Position numbers and translations under genes: made by a program. From the NCBI RefSeq assembly GCF_014279775.1, contig NZ_CP047961.1, positions 868,001-932,000 of the forward strand: a stretch of DNA of 64,000 nt, given 5' to 3'. The notes under the pieces were generated by a model. The model worked only from the letters and a program-made list of their open reading frames with translations, searched no databases and was not told where the DNA came from. Below are positions 44,754 to 55,100 of this stretch, one piece after another. Position 1 is the stretch's first letter; every line of letters begins with the position of its first letter. The stretch is from Synechococcus sp. PROS-9-1. Its GTDB lineage: Bacteria; Cyanobacteriota; Cyanobacteriia; PCC-6307; Cyanobiaceae.

Positions 44754-45752
44754 TTGATGATGACTTCAGTCCGCCGCCTACTGATTTGTCTTCCCCTGCT
44801 GTTGCTCCCCCTGGCCTTGGGCTGTAGGCGCTCACCTGCACTTCAGTCCACCCAGAATCAGGAACAGGACGCCCCTGAACAGGTTGAACCAGCTGATCTC
44901 GGGCTTCCGGCGCTTCCTACAAGGTCAGATCTTCCCCGCTCTCCTTCCGGAGCGCACTATCCGCTGTTTCTGGCCAATCCCGATCAGCTTGCTCAATTGT
45001 TGTCAGACATTGAGCTTGCCATTCGCAACCCCGACGTTTCTGCTGAGGCCATTCCCTCTCTTGCTCATCATCAGCAGGTGATCTATCGCGTGTTGTCGCA
45101 TCGCTCTGCTCTCTCTGACCAGGTGCGATCTGAGCTCGATGACCGCTGGCGCTGGGTGTTTGATCAGCACATCGCAGCTCGACGCGCGTTTCTTGCCATG
45201 CATCGTGGCCCGGCTTCGTCCAGGCTTCCTGCTTGGCGTATCCAGGCCCCAGCTCCTCCAGATCAATTGCTCAAGGCTTATCGAAGCGCTTCAGCATCTA
45301 CAGGGATTGATTGGGAAGTGCTGGCGGCTGTGAATTTGGTCGAAACGGGAATGGGTCGCATTGATGGCATTTCCGTCGCCAATGCTCAAGGGCCGATGCA
45401 ATTTCTACCTACGACCTGGACGGAACCTGGGATTGGCCGTGGTGGTGACATTCGTGATCCTTGGGATGCCATCCATGCAGCTGCGCGCTATTTGGTGCGT
45501 CGTGGTGGCCTTCAGGACATCCGAAAAGGACTTTGGGGGTACAACAACAGCGATTACTACGGCAGGGCTGTGGTCCATTACGCCGACCTGCTGAAACGGG
45601 ATCCTCTCGCTTATCGCGGTTTGTATCACTGGCAAATTCACTACGCCTCTTCGGCCGGTGATCTCTGGCTTCATGAGGGGTATAACCAGCCACGCCCTAC
45701 CGATGTCTTGCAGTATTTGCGTCAGAACCCGCACAGTCGTCCATCAGGTTGA
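44754..45752 (+). CDS. Lytic transglycosylase lipoprotein (SLT/MltB type)
   Basis: 332 residues. The N-terminus has a lipobox-like LLLPLALGCRRS with Cys near residue 24. The catalytic domain contains AAVNLVETGMGRIDG with the active Glu, then NAQGPMQFLPTTW and AARYLVRRGG, YNNSDYYGRAV. It cleaves peptidoglycan at the periplasmic side of the membrane. It follows the DOMON gene by 16 nt and may share its transcript. Confidence 0.88.
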   Translation: MMMTSVRRLLICLPLLLLPLALGCRRSPALQSTQNQEQDAPEQVEPADLGLPALPTRSDLPRSPSGAHYPLFLANPDQLAQLLSDIELAIRNPDVSAEAIPSLAHHQQVIYRVLSHRSALSDQVRSELDDRWRWVFDQHIAARRAFLAMHRGPASSRLPAWRIQAPAPPDQLLKAYRSASASTGIDWEVLAAVNLVETGMGRIDGISVANAQGPMQFLPTTWTEPGIGRGGDIRDPWDAIHAAARYLVRRGGLQDIRKGLWGYNNSDYYGRAVVHYADLLKRDPLAYRGLYHWQIHYASSAGDLWLHEGYNQPRPTDVLQYLRQNPHSRPSG

Positions 45753-45816
45753 GGTCTAGAGACTGGCGTGATCGCCTTTCACCTCTACGATTCCGATGAG
45801 ATGAAGGCTGAGCTCT

Positions 45817-46521
45817 TTGGCGAAGGAACTGACGCACCGGGCCGATGAGCTCAAGACCCTTGGCTGGTCCACGGATGAAGTAGCCCGATACGCCGAGCTT
45901 TGGGACTATCGCCAGCGTTGGGGAGCAATGAACCTCGAACGGGAGGATCGTTTGTTCCTGCGTAAGGCTGAAGCCGTACTCCCTGCCATTGTTTCGGGCA
46001 AGGCGGCAGCGAAAAAGGCGATCAACGAAAAGTCCTATTACCGCTGGCTCTGTTTTCACTTAGAGGCGATGAATTTGGCTGAAGCCGGGTACGCCTTGCC
46101 CCAAGGTGCCCGTGGCGCTTGGCCGATCTTGCTGGAGGAGGAACGACGTTTGCTCGATTACTACCAGCCAGTTCTTGGCCTTCCAGACACGATCAAAGCC
46201 AAAGCGTTTGATGCGATTCGGGAAGAATTAGCAGCTCAGGCCGGTCCTCTCGCGGCTGCTGATGGTCAGACAAAGAATTACGACTTCATGTCTGCGTTAA
46301 AAAATCTCAAGGCTCAAGAGAACAGCAAGTGGCGTCATTTGCGCGAGCAAGAGGGCGACCAGCCTTATCCAGTTCTCAGTGAGGATGCGGCGGGTTCTTT
46401 CCGATCGGAAGTGCGCAGTCGTTTTGGCCCTCTGATGCGTGACACGCTTCCATCGCTTGCGGAGACTGAAAAACCGGCACCTGACGACAATTGGAACCCC
46501 TCAACGGAAGTTGCGAGCTAG
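45817..46521 (+). CDS. Conserved hypothetical protein
   Basis: 234 residues from TTG 45817. Helical, with ADELKTLGWSTDEVARYAEL, WLCFHLEAMNLAEAGYA and a long charged C-terminal part. It seems conserved in marine picocyanobacteria by style; no domain is recognised. It lies between the transglycosylase and metY. Confidence 0.75.
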   Translation: MAKELTHRADELKTLGWSTDEVARYAELWDYRQRWGAMNLEREDRLFLRKAEAVLPAIVSGKAAAKKAINEKSYYRWLCFHLEAMNLAEAGYALPQGARGAWPILLEEERRLLDYYQPVLGLPDTIKAKAFDAIREELAAQAGPLAAADGQTKNYDFMSALKNLKAQENSKWRHLREQEGDQPYPVLSEDAAGSFRSEVRSRFGPLMRDTLPSLAETEKPAPDDNWNPSTEVAS

Positions 46522-47868
<1,347 letters not shown>

Positions 47869-48036
47869 TTTGGGGAGAGGCGGTTGGTCACTTGGAGCCC
47901 AAGACCAAGGTGATCGACCGCCGCTCACATGCATGAGCCGTGGCTACGTTGAACAGAGCACACCTTGTATCGAAAAGGCCGCTCGTCATTGCATACATGA
48001 TGAATCAAACTCAGTCAGTGGAAGGAATCTGAGCTG

Positions 48037-48930
48037 ATGGCACTGATCCTTCCTAGGAATTATCACAAGATCACCGCTGTTGAACGGAATCGGATCTCTT
48101 GGATTGAACCCGAGCAAGCCGAGCGTCAAGACATCCGGCCCTTGCGCATTGGCATTCTGAACATCATGCCTTTGGGGAAGCAGTACGAATTCAACCTGCT
48201 TCATCCTCTTGGTCTCTCGGTTCTTCAGATTGAACCGATCTGGATTCGCCTCCAATCTCATGCCTACCGAAGCTGGGATCAAGCCCATCTCAACCAGCAC
48301 TATGTGAGCTGGGAGGAGGCTCAGTCAGAGCGTCCATTGGATGGATTAATCATCACCGGTGCCCCCGTGGAACACTTGGCGTTTGAGGACGTCACCTATT
48401 GGCCAGAGTTGGTTGAGCTGATCAACAAGGCGCGTCACTCTTGTGCCAGCACTCTCGGCCTCTGTTGGGCTGGGTTTGCTCTGGCTTATCTCGCGGGAGT
48501 GAACAAGGTGACGTTCGATCGGAAATTGTTTGGGGTGTTTCCGATGCGAAGTCTTGTGCCTGGTCATTCCCTCATGGGAACCCAGGATGATCAATTTCTC
48601 TGTCCTCAAAGCCGATATGCGGGATTACCGGATGCGGCGATGGAATCGGCGCAACGCCAGGGACGACTAAGGCTTCTCGCCCATGGAGAGAAGGTGGGTT
48701 ACACCATTTTTGAAACGCCAGATCAGCGTCAGCTCATGCATCTTGGCCATCCCGAATACACCGTCGGAAGGCTGCAGGGAGAAATGGAGCGCGATCTGGC
48801 CCGTGGCGATGTTCCACCGCCTGAAAATTTTGACGCAGATCATCCGAGAACCCTGTGGCGTTCCCATCGAAACCTGCTCTTCCAGCAGTGGTTATGGTTC
48901 TGTTACCACCGCGTCAGCCTTCAGTCGTAA
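48037..48930 (+). CDS. metA: Homoserine O-acyltransferase MetA
   Basis: 297 residues. The glutamine-amidotransferase-like fold is marked by GILNIMPLGKQYEFNLLHPL, GLIITGAPVEHLAFEDVTYW, and the catalytic Cys in STLGLCWAGFALAY, with HLGHPEYTVGRLQGE carrying the His and Glu. It activates homoserine with an acyl group; paired with metY the product is probably acetylhomoserine. It is the last host gene before the element. Confidence 0.94.
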   Translation: MALILPRNYHKITAVERNRISWIEPEQAERQDIRPLRIGILNIMPLGKQYEFNLLHPLGLSVLQIEPIWIRLQSHAYRSWDQAHLNQHYVSWEEAQSERPLDGLIITGAPVEHLAFEDVTYWPELVELINKARHSCASTLGLCWAGFALAYLAGVNKVTFDRKLFGVFPMRSLVPGHSLMGTQDDQFLCPQSRYAGLPDAAMESAQRQGRLRLLAHGEKVGYTIFETPDQRQLMHLGHPEYTVGRLQGEMERDLARGDVPPPENFDADHPRTLWRSHRNLLFQQWLWFCYHRVSLQS

Positions 48931-49437
48931 ATGTTAATTAGCTGGTAGGCTTGTACATACTTAGATCGACTGCTAATTCATTGAGAACCCTTATGATAAC
49001 TGGAGGGTTGTATTCGTTAGTGACTGTGATGATGAGGTTGGTAAGTGTTAGTCGCTTTATATCTAGGACTAACGCATAGCTAAACATTTACAGGTCATCA
49101 AAAAGATAGGAGTCAGATAAGACCAGCCCGTCATCGATCTCTGCCCTGTCGCCTGCCTCGCCCTGCCCTGCTGAGTAGGAATACCTAGTGAATGACCATC
49201 GGTTACCTACTAGAAGTAACGCGAACCCAGTGATACCAAGGGATGAGGAGGGGTACCCCACCCCTATCCTTTATTCCTAGCCCTGGGCCACTGACGTGGA
49301 CCCCATTGCGGTAGGTATTTATTCCCAGGCGGACCCCCACCACGGGGGAAGCGGGTCCAAACGCTATAGAGTACATACCTCAGAAAATTATGTGAAAATA
49401 CTCTGAAAGATGAGGCGATTAAGGTTTAATAATCGCT
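48931..49437. other. Left-end zone of the integrated element, non-coding
   Basis: About 500 nt between the rightward metA gene and the leftward element genes. No tRNA is recognisable, which is the usual integration target. Strong inverted repeats are present: GGACCC/GGGTCC around CCCC-CACCACG-GGGG near 49332-49360, and the palindrome GGGGTACCCC near 49250. The exact boundary cannot be placed without a comparison genome. Confidence 0.45.
49402..49437 (-). terminator. Possible end-of-operon hairpin
   Basis: Downstream of the last element gene, GCGATTA and TAATCGC form a 7-bp stem around an AT-rich loop. It is not followed by a clear T-tract, so it is a weak candidate terminator or a processing site. 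Confidence 0.35.
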
Positions 49438-49512
49438 TCACTTATTAAAGTTATAAACCAACCAAGCCCCGACAATCACCCCAATAACAAAGAATTCGAT
49501 AGCTAATACCAT
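49438..49512 (-). CDS. 24-residue membrane peptide (last gene of the element)
   Basis: Reads MVLAIEFFVIGVIVGAWLVY and NFNK from ATG 49512: a single transmembrane helix with a short polar tail. The start overlaps the stop of the 105-residue gene as TGATG, which implies coupling and supports the call. Phage genomes often end operons with holin-like or spanin-like small membrane genes, but this is too short to assign. Confidence 0.5.
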   Translation of the reverse strand: MVLAIEFFVIGVIVGAWLVYNFNK

Positions 49513-49829
49513 CAACCCTTCCTATAAGTCTGTTTCTTCTGGCGCTTAGATAGATCAATGACTTCAGGAGGAGTCAAAGGCCCAGTATGTCCACCACCAA
49601 GAGGGCTATAGAGCATCCCCTGATCGTTTGTACGAGGCTTAAAGGACCTGGAGGGGCTAGGAGACTTCTTGTCAGGTTCAACCACTCCAGAGGGCTTCTG
49701 AGTTCCCTCAGTAACACTGATCCGATCACCGAAATAAGCACCTAACTCCTCTCTTTCTTCCTTCTTCTCCTCATGCCACTCCTTAGAGGTGGTCATATTG
49801 GGATCAAGGTTAAAGATCTCAGCCGTCAT
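49512..49829 (-). CDS. Element protein, Pro/Ser/Lys-rich, unknown
   Basis: 105 residues. An N-terminal charged part (EWHEEKKEEREELGAYFGD) is followed by a low-complexity Pro/Ser/Lys segment and GMLYSPLGGGHTGPLTPPEV. It is likely disordered in part. It overlaps both neighbours (ATGA and TGATG). No family is recognised. Confidence 0.7.
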   Translation of the reverse strand: MTAEIFNLDPNMTTSKEWHEEKKEEREELGAYFGDRISVTEGTQKPSGVVEPDKKSPSPSRSFKPRTNDQGMLYSPLGGGHTGPLTPPEVIDLSKRQKKQTYRKG

Positions 49830-49948
49830 GGGGTCTCCTCCTCGGGCTCAGGGTCAGGTGGGGGAGTCTCAGAGCCACCAAACACACGACCTAAGTCAAT
49901 GCGTTGCTGTAGGCGCTCTAAGAACGTTGCAGCAAGGTCTCTAATCAT
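49826..49948 (-). CDS. 40-residue element protein
   Basis: Reads MIRDLAATFLERLQQRIDLG and a C-terminal acidic/Pro run ending PEEETP from ATG 49948. GGAGAATTCCCA lies upstream as ribosome site, and the TGA overlaps the next ATG. The short amphipathic helix plus acidic tail gives no family. Confidence 0.65.
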   Translation of the reverse strand: MIRDLAATFLERLQQRIDLGRVFGGSETPPPDPEPEEETP

Positions 49949-50340
49949 TGGGAATTCTCCTTAAGTTGCTTTTCAATCTTCCGAAGACGGCGATCCATTG
50001 CATTAATGGAGGCCAATAGCTTTGAAGGATCTAAATTCTCGTGGTCTCTAGTTGCCTTCTCAGCATCCTTAATAGCCTTTAGTTCACGATCAGCAGCCTG
50101 TTTGATGAACCTGTCAACGTTTGGCGCTGTGACTAGCTTCTGTTCCACGATCTCATCATTAGCCCCACGGATACGAGGCTTGAGATCTGTTCCATATCCA
50201 CTAATGGGAGTATGTGAGGCAGGGGTGAAGGTTTGAGCCTCACCAATGCCACCTTTAACTGATCCAGAGATGTTTGCCCCAGCTATAGCGGCTTCAATCT
50301 GTTCAACTGTTAGTAGGTTATCGATAGACATAGGATTCAC
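49945..50340 (-). CDS. Element protein, unknown
   Basis: 131 residues from GTG 50340, or 128 from the in-frame ATG at 50331. It contains TVEQIEAAIAGANISGSVKG and a helical, charged C-terminal half (NAMDRRLRKIEKQLKEN). The start overlaps the previous stop as GTGA. It and its neighbours form a tight cluster downstream of the structured region. No family is recognised. Confidence 0.7.
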   Translation of the reverse strand: MNPMSIDNLLTVEQIEAAIAGANISGSVKGGIGEAQTFTPASHTPISGYGTDLKPRIRGANDEIVEQKLVTAPNVDRFIKQAADRELKAIKDAEKATRDHENLDPSKLLASINAMDRRLRKIEKQLKENSQ

Positions 50341-51098
50341 AATGCGATCTTGATTACACCCTGCTGACTGAGGCTATAGAGAGCCCTCATCAGGTCAGGA
50401 TCTTGACTAGCGGTCTTGATTGCCTGAGTGGAACTGATCACACCCTGAGCAACACCATTACCTAGGACGGAGATAGCGTGAGCTAAGTCATCGCCATACT
50501 GTCCAGCAATCTGCTGTTCTGTATAGCTATCAATACCTGTAGATTCCGAAGCACTAGCAAAGGCTTGTGGGTTCTTACGGAGGTTCTTGAGAGTATCTAG
50601 GGCCGCAACCTTAGTTAACTCATCACCATCAGAGATCAGGTTGTTAAAGCTTCCTACAAGCTCTTCAGACATCACCTCAGATGCATACTGAAGATCAGCC
50701 TTTACCTCAGGATTGCTATTGATGTATTCCTCATCAAAGTTCTCAGGCTCAGTTGTATCATCACCATCATCTAATAGACGAGGAGCATCTTCAACACCAA
50801 CCAGTTGAGCTGCAAGGAATTCAGTCTGTTGGATTAGCTGTTGTTCTTCTAGGGGACCATTGAATTCACCACGCATCAGCTTTTGTTGTGATTGCTGTAG
50901 TTGAATCTCTAGTTCTACATTGCCAGTATCACCAGCAGTAGAAGTATGGTTGCCGCGATTAGTAAGTCCAATAGCTGTCTGTTTTACCCGATGGCGATTG
51001 ATCTCTTCAATCGATGTCGGGGTGTCTGTTGATTCATTACTACCATGAGATACTTCAGAAGCACTCCCAGTAGCAGGATCAAATTGATATTCGGCCAT
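50337..51098 (-). CDS. Acidic element protein, possibly scaffold-like
   Basis: 253 residues, acidic and Gln-rich: EIQLQQSQQKLMRGEFNGPL, then DDGDDTTEPENFDEEYINSN and a helical C-terminal region. Its composition resembles phage scaffolding proteins, which is only a hint. No Shine-Dalgarno is visible; CAACAACAAAATG precedes the start, and the upstream 1 kb is the structured non-coding region, so it may be translated from a structured leader. It is first in the leftmost element cluster. Confidence 0.7.
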   Translation of the reverse strand: MAEYQFDPATGSASEVSHGSNESTDTPTSIEEINRHRVKQTAIGLTNRGNHTSTAGDTGNVELEIQLQQSQQKLMRGEFNGPLEEQQLIQQTEFLAAQLVGVEDAPRLLDDGDDTTEPENFDEEYINSNPEVKADLQYASEVMSEELVGSFNNLISDGDELTKVAALDTLKNLRKNPQAFASASESTGIDSYTEQQIAGQYGDDLAHAISVLGNGVAQGVISSTQAIKTASQDPDLMRALYSLSQQGVIKIAL

Positions 51099-51195
51099 TT
51101 TGTTGTTGTGTAAATGGATAACACCCTGTCCCGTAGGACGAACTCGCGATACTGTCGCGGACTCACAACCTAGGGTTTAAGGTTGCGTGTCAATT

Positions 51196-51241
51196 CCTTA
51201 AGATGGGTTTGCACCATCTAATGCCGCTTTAACGGACAAGG
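51196..51241 (-). ncRNA. Mini tRNA-like structure
   Basis: On the minus strand CCTTG pairs with TAAGG (one G-T) as a short acceptor-like stem, an arm CCG-TTAAAG-CGG follows, and AGATGG-TGCAAAC-CCATCT forms a T-arm-like hairpin with a 7-nt loop. A D-arm is missing. It is 46 nt long, too short for a tRNA. Confidence 0.35.
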
Positions 51242-51407
51242 CCACGTTACTATGATAGAAAAGAATTCAACTATAATCCTAATTGGAAACTACCGCATAT
51301 GAAAGGAGGGAGGGGTCGATTCCTCCCTCACAATCTCACCGCATATCCACGCTGGAGAGCACCACTTCTCCAGGCTATGGCAGTTAGTGTCAGCCATTAT
51401 GACAAAA

Positions 51408-51474
51408 GATAGGTCATGGATTTGCACCATGAAGATAGACGTTATGAGAGTCAACTGAGCTAACCTCACCTATC
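51408..51474 (-). ncRNA. tRNA-like structure with a CAT anticodon-like loop
   Basis: GATAGGT and ACCTATC form a perfect 7-bp acceptor stem. TTAGCTCAGTTGA resembles a D-loop, CTCATAA an anticodon loop (CAT), and CATGG-TGCAAAT-CCATG a T-arm. At 67 nt it lacks a variable loop, the anticodon stem is weak, and position 55 of the T-loop is G. It may be a degraded or phage-type tRNA. The TGCAAA T-loop is shared with the structure at 51196. Confidence 0.45.
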
Positions 51475-51749
51475 AGATAAAAAGGCCGATACACACAATT
51501 TGATAAACCTTTTGTATGGGGAGGCAAGACGGCAATGCAGAATCCTCCCCAGCAATACCATGATCTATTCACACAACGATCCAGTAAGTTGTGATGGAGG
51601 TGGTTCTCCAATCCTCAGGCATCAGACTGCCCTCCGGAGCTCCCCATTTCCCTAATGAAAGAACAATTGTTCCAATCACTTTGGTGTGTGTACATTGTTC
51701 CCCGTGGGGTATAAACACGACCTGGCAGAATGGCTCCAACTTTAAGTAA

Positions 51750-51799
51750 GCGCCATACTTATTAAACTCTATCTAGAGTCTATTTAGATGATGGCGCTA
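51750..51799. repeat. Inverted repeat with an inner hairpin
   Basis: AGCGCCAT at 51750-51757 and ATGGCGCT at 51792-51799 are perfectly complementary. ACTCTA and TAGAGT at 51767-51780 form a second IR inside the loop, giving a two-level stem. Confidence 0.6.
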
Positions 51800-51810
51800 T
51801 GGTTGTTAGG

Positions 51811-51844
51811 AGACTACTGTTTTAGTAGTCCCCTTGTTTGTTTC
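51811..51844 (+). terminator. Terminator-like hairpin on the plus strand
   Basis: GACTACT and AGTAGTC pair around GTTTT, flanked by GG and CCCC and followed by TTGTTTGTTT on the plus strand. All element genes are on the minus strand, so it would stop antisense or divergent transcripts. Confidence 0.6.
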
Positions 51845-52105
51845 CACAAGTGAAGTCAATCGCATGGTTTCCCTTCTGCCAAACCTAGTAGGAAACACGC
51901 AGAGGAAGATATTAGTAAGGGCAACTCGTCAGCCCTAACATGCAAGAGATTGTGGGATTACGGTACTACCACCGGTTCCCCCAGAGTAATTAGCTCTGGT
52001 CACATTTTTAAGCTTGAATTGTATGACCCAAAGCGGCGCTGTGGGAGTCTTTGTAGCGCGGTAAGAATGAGCCCCTGACTGGGATCTCAGCGGCTCTTCG
52101 CAGTT

Positions 52106-55100
52106 TTAGGACATGGTGAAGGGGTGGTCTTTGACCTCCTCGACCTTGGCCTTACCTTCTCTAGGTGGTGTCATATCAAGACCACTACTAGCTACAAGCT
52201 TGTGTAGGGGCTTGCTGGTGATGACGTCATAGAGGGCCTGACGGGCTTTTGCCGTCATTGCATCCATTGTCCCAGCCGGTCCGTAGAAACAATCGTGGAC
52301 TGCGAAGTAGTTACCTTCCCAATCGTGGACTGTGTTCTGAACGATCACCGCATCGTGACTGTGAGTCCAATTTGCGGCTAGTGCTGTTTCTGTTTTGGAC
52401 TCCTGGATTTCATTCTTGTAGCCAGACTTGAACGAGAGCGTAGCCACCCCATCAGCACGTAGCCCATCATTGTTTTGGACAGCTTGCCAATACTTAGCCC
52501 CACCCATTGCATAGGTATCAACCTTGTCAACGTATGGCTCTCGGTATTCCTGAACAACCTTGGAACCGTTAGGTGTCTCCCACTCCACAAGCATCAGCCC
52601 AGCCTTCATGCAAGCCTTAGCGAAATTGCGGAACCACTTGTTCACCTTTGCCAGTCTGGGAAACCCATGATCTTGTCCCTGGATGGCTGAGTTAGTGATG
52701 ATGATCTTTTCGCATAGAGAAGCCTTTTGGCCGTCTGGGTGCTTGAAGACCTTATCCAGCTCATCACTGATGTACTCGTTCTTCGACCTCCAGCTAGCGC
52801 CGTAGGCGGTACACATGCTGCTTTTCTTTGTGACCTTGCGGTCAACCACCTCCACAGGAACATTGAACTCTTGCCCTCCAACCCTTAGGGCAGGATCTTC
52901 GACCCCAGCCTCTTGTAATTGCTTGATCCTTTGCTCTGCTCTTTCGCGGGCTTTGGCTAGTTCGTTATCTAACCAAGGATCAGACTTAAGGAGAATCTGT
53001 GCTTCTTGAGCAACGATTCCATAGAGGTCTTGAGGGGTATCAGCTACGAGTTCGACACCATCAGGGTTCACCCAGGTCTTAGTGACATTGCAATAGAAGC
53101 AAGTCTTAGGGTCCTTGATGATTCCACCGATGATCTGGGAGCCGCTATTGGTTGCATCACGGCCATTAGGAACGCGAGCAACGTTAGATGTACCCCACAC
53201 AAAGATCTCGTAGTACTCACGGAGAGCAGCTAGGAACTGGAAGGGTTCATCACACTCTGACCAGAACTTACGGTTAGATACTGGATCCTCCGCCTCGTCT
53301 TCAAGGCTTTCGATGATCTCAATCACATTGCCTTCTTCATCCTTTTCGATGAAGCCAACGGCTCTTTTAAGGGCCCAGGACATCCGACCTTCCATGCTCA
53401 GCTTGTCGGACTTACCGGCTGGTGTTTCCACCGCAGCAGCATTAGCCATTGTGATCAGTAGATCCTTCTGAACCTTGATGATGTTCTCCTTAGTTACAGG
53501 ATTGCCATCTGCAAACTGGAGAAGAGCCTTCTGATAGTCGCTGCCCTGAGGGTTGAGAGTATCCACCATGTAATAGATCCTCAGGCGAGAATCGTAGTAA
53601 GTAGGCAGATAGAACCTCTCTACATTTAGGAACCTTGCGGCCATCATCATGACTCGGAAAGGTGTAACTCTCTCCTTGTCTGCTACTTCTCTAGCTTCAT
53701 GCCAAGCCCTGAGTGTTTTCATGGCCTTCTTGTAGGCAGGCTTCTCGTGTCTGTTCTCATCCCACTTGTCCTCTAGATCCTTCTGATCAATCAGAGGTCT
53801 GTGGAGATCATCCCAGCTATCACGCTCATAGGTGCTGAACTTACCTATCTCGTGACTTCCACTTAGCAAACCTTTCATCGTTCCATAGATGAAGGTATTC
53901 ACTCGGAAGGGCTGGTTCTGCATGTTGTGCAGAGCGCCTAGGGCAGTCTCTGAGGGAACTGATCCCTTGTTCTGTCTGATGACGGTGGAATACTTACCAG
54001 GGTGAAGGGTTAGATAACCTCCTCGCTTCTCTGGCTTCCCCTCATCATTGAACTCCCAATCCAGTGGAGGACACACCATCGGCCAGGCCTCATAGGCTCG
54101 GTCATCCTGTGCTGCTTGAATCAGATCCCTGTGCTTCAAACCCTCGTGGGAAAGGGATAGAAAGTAGGTCGCATGGGTTGTCTTACCAACCTTCTCCAGG
54201 ACCTTGTAGGTCTCAAACCATAGGGTCAGAGATTGGAAGTTACCGAAGCACCAGTCACCAAGCTTTGCTCTCTCCTTCACACCCATGAAGTAGTAGGAGA
54301 GGCCCTCGGCCATCACCTTGGATTCACCGATCTTGTACTCGTAACCCTTAACTGTGTTCTGTAGGACGTACCGATCAATCTTGCTGAAGGCTTGAGGATC
54401 GTTCTCTTTCACATAGTCCAGGAATGCCTGGTGATCTAGGCGCTCACCGATCTGGTCAAACAGCTCAGAGAGTGTTGACTTGACCCGGTTGCCACGTCCA
54501 ATGCAGTCAAAGACTGTTGTGATGGTGATGTGAGCAATGGTCAGATAATCCAGCTTGGAAAGGAACTCAGCTATGAAGCCGTGATGCCTCCCGCTACGTC
54601 CAGCCAGAGCGCTCTTGTGATGTTCCTCTAGACGAATAGCTAAGAGAGGTACAAGCTTGTTTCTGAACTCTCTGCCAATTGATGACTGGCTTCCTCTGCC
54701 ATCATCTACAGCTTTACGGTCTGATTCTCTGTTCTTTTGGACGGCCACCTTATGGGCCATCGTTTCAAGTTCAAGTTGCCAATCTGTCAGGTTCTCACGC
54801 TGTAGCTCTAGATGATCTTGCTCCATGTGTGTCAGGAGTGACACCATTGAATTAGGAGCGTGGTGGTAAGCGTGGAATGCAGCCTTGGCCAGCTTGGTGA
54901 TGCCAGCGTTTTTCATAAGTTCTTGGTAATCAGTGGTGGTCCAGAAGTGGAGATCAGGTAGGGCGTTCTCTCTTTCAAGCCAGCGAGCATTCCCAGGCGA
55001 AACAGCACTGCCAGGTATCAGCCCGGATAGGAAGTATTGAGGCCCAGGGGCTGGACCCACCTCTCTGTAGAACTCCTCGAAGGAGGGCCACAGTTTGTTG

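Larger units (their letters stand above)
51099..52105 (-). other. 1 kb structured non-coding region downstream of the RNA polymerase gene
   Basis: No plausible protein is encoded here, which is unusual in an otherwise gene-dense element. It contains many inverted repeats: CACAAC/GTTGTG near 51572-51593, GGGGAGG/CCTCCCC near 51518-51550, CTGGAGA/TCTCCAG near 51352-51373, GAGGGAGG/CCTCCCTC near 51309-51332, AGCGCCAT/ATGGCGCT at 51750-51799, the palindrome GAACAATTGTTC near 51662, CCAGAG/CTCTGG near 51982, and GCGCT/AGCGC near 52037. Two tRNA-like pieces are listed separately. Confidence 0.6.

Noticed and set aside
51518-51550. GGGGAGG...CCTCCCC as a tRNA acceptor stem
   Set aside because: Only 33 nt are enclosed and no T-arm is present; it is a simple hairpin.
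51414-51611. 65-codon minus-strand reading frame in the structured region
   Set aside because: It runs through a tRNA-like fold and several stems, its composition is odd, and there is no ribosome site.
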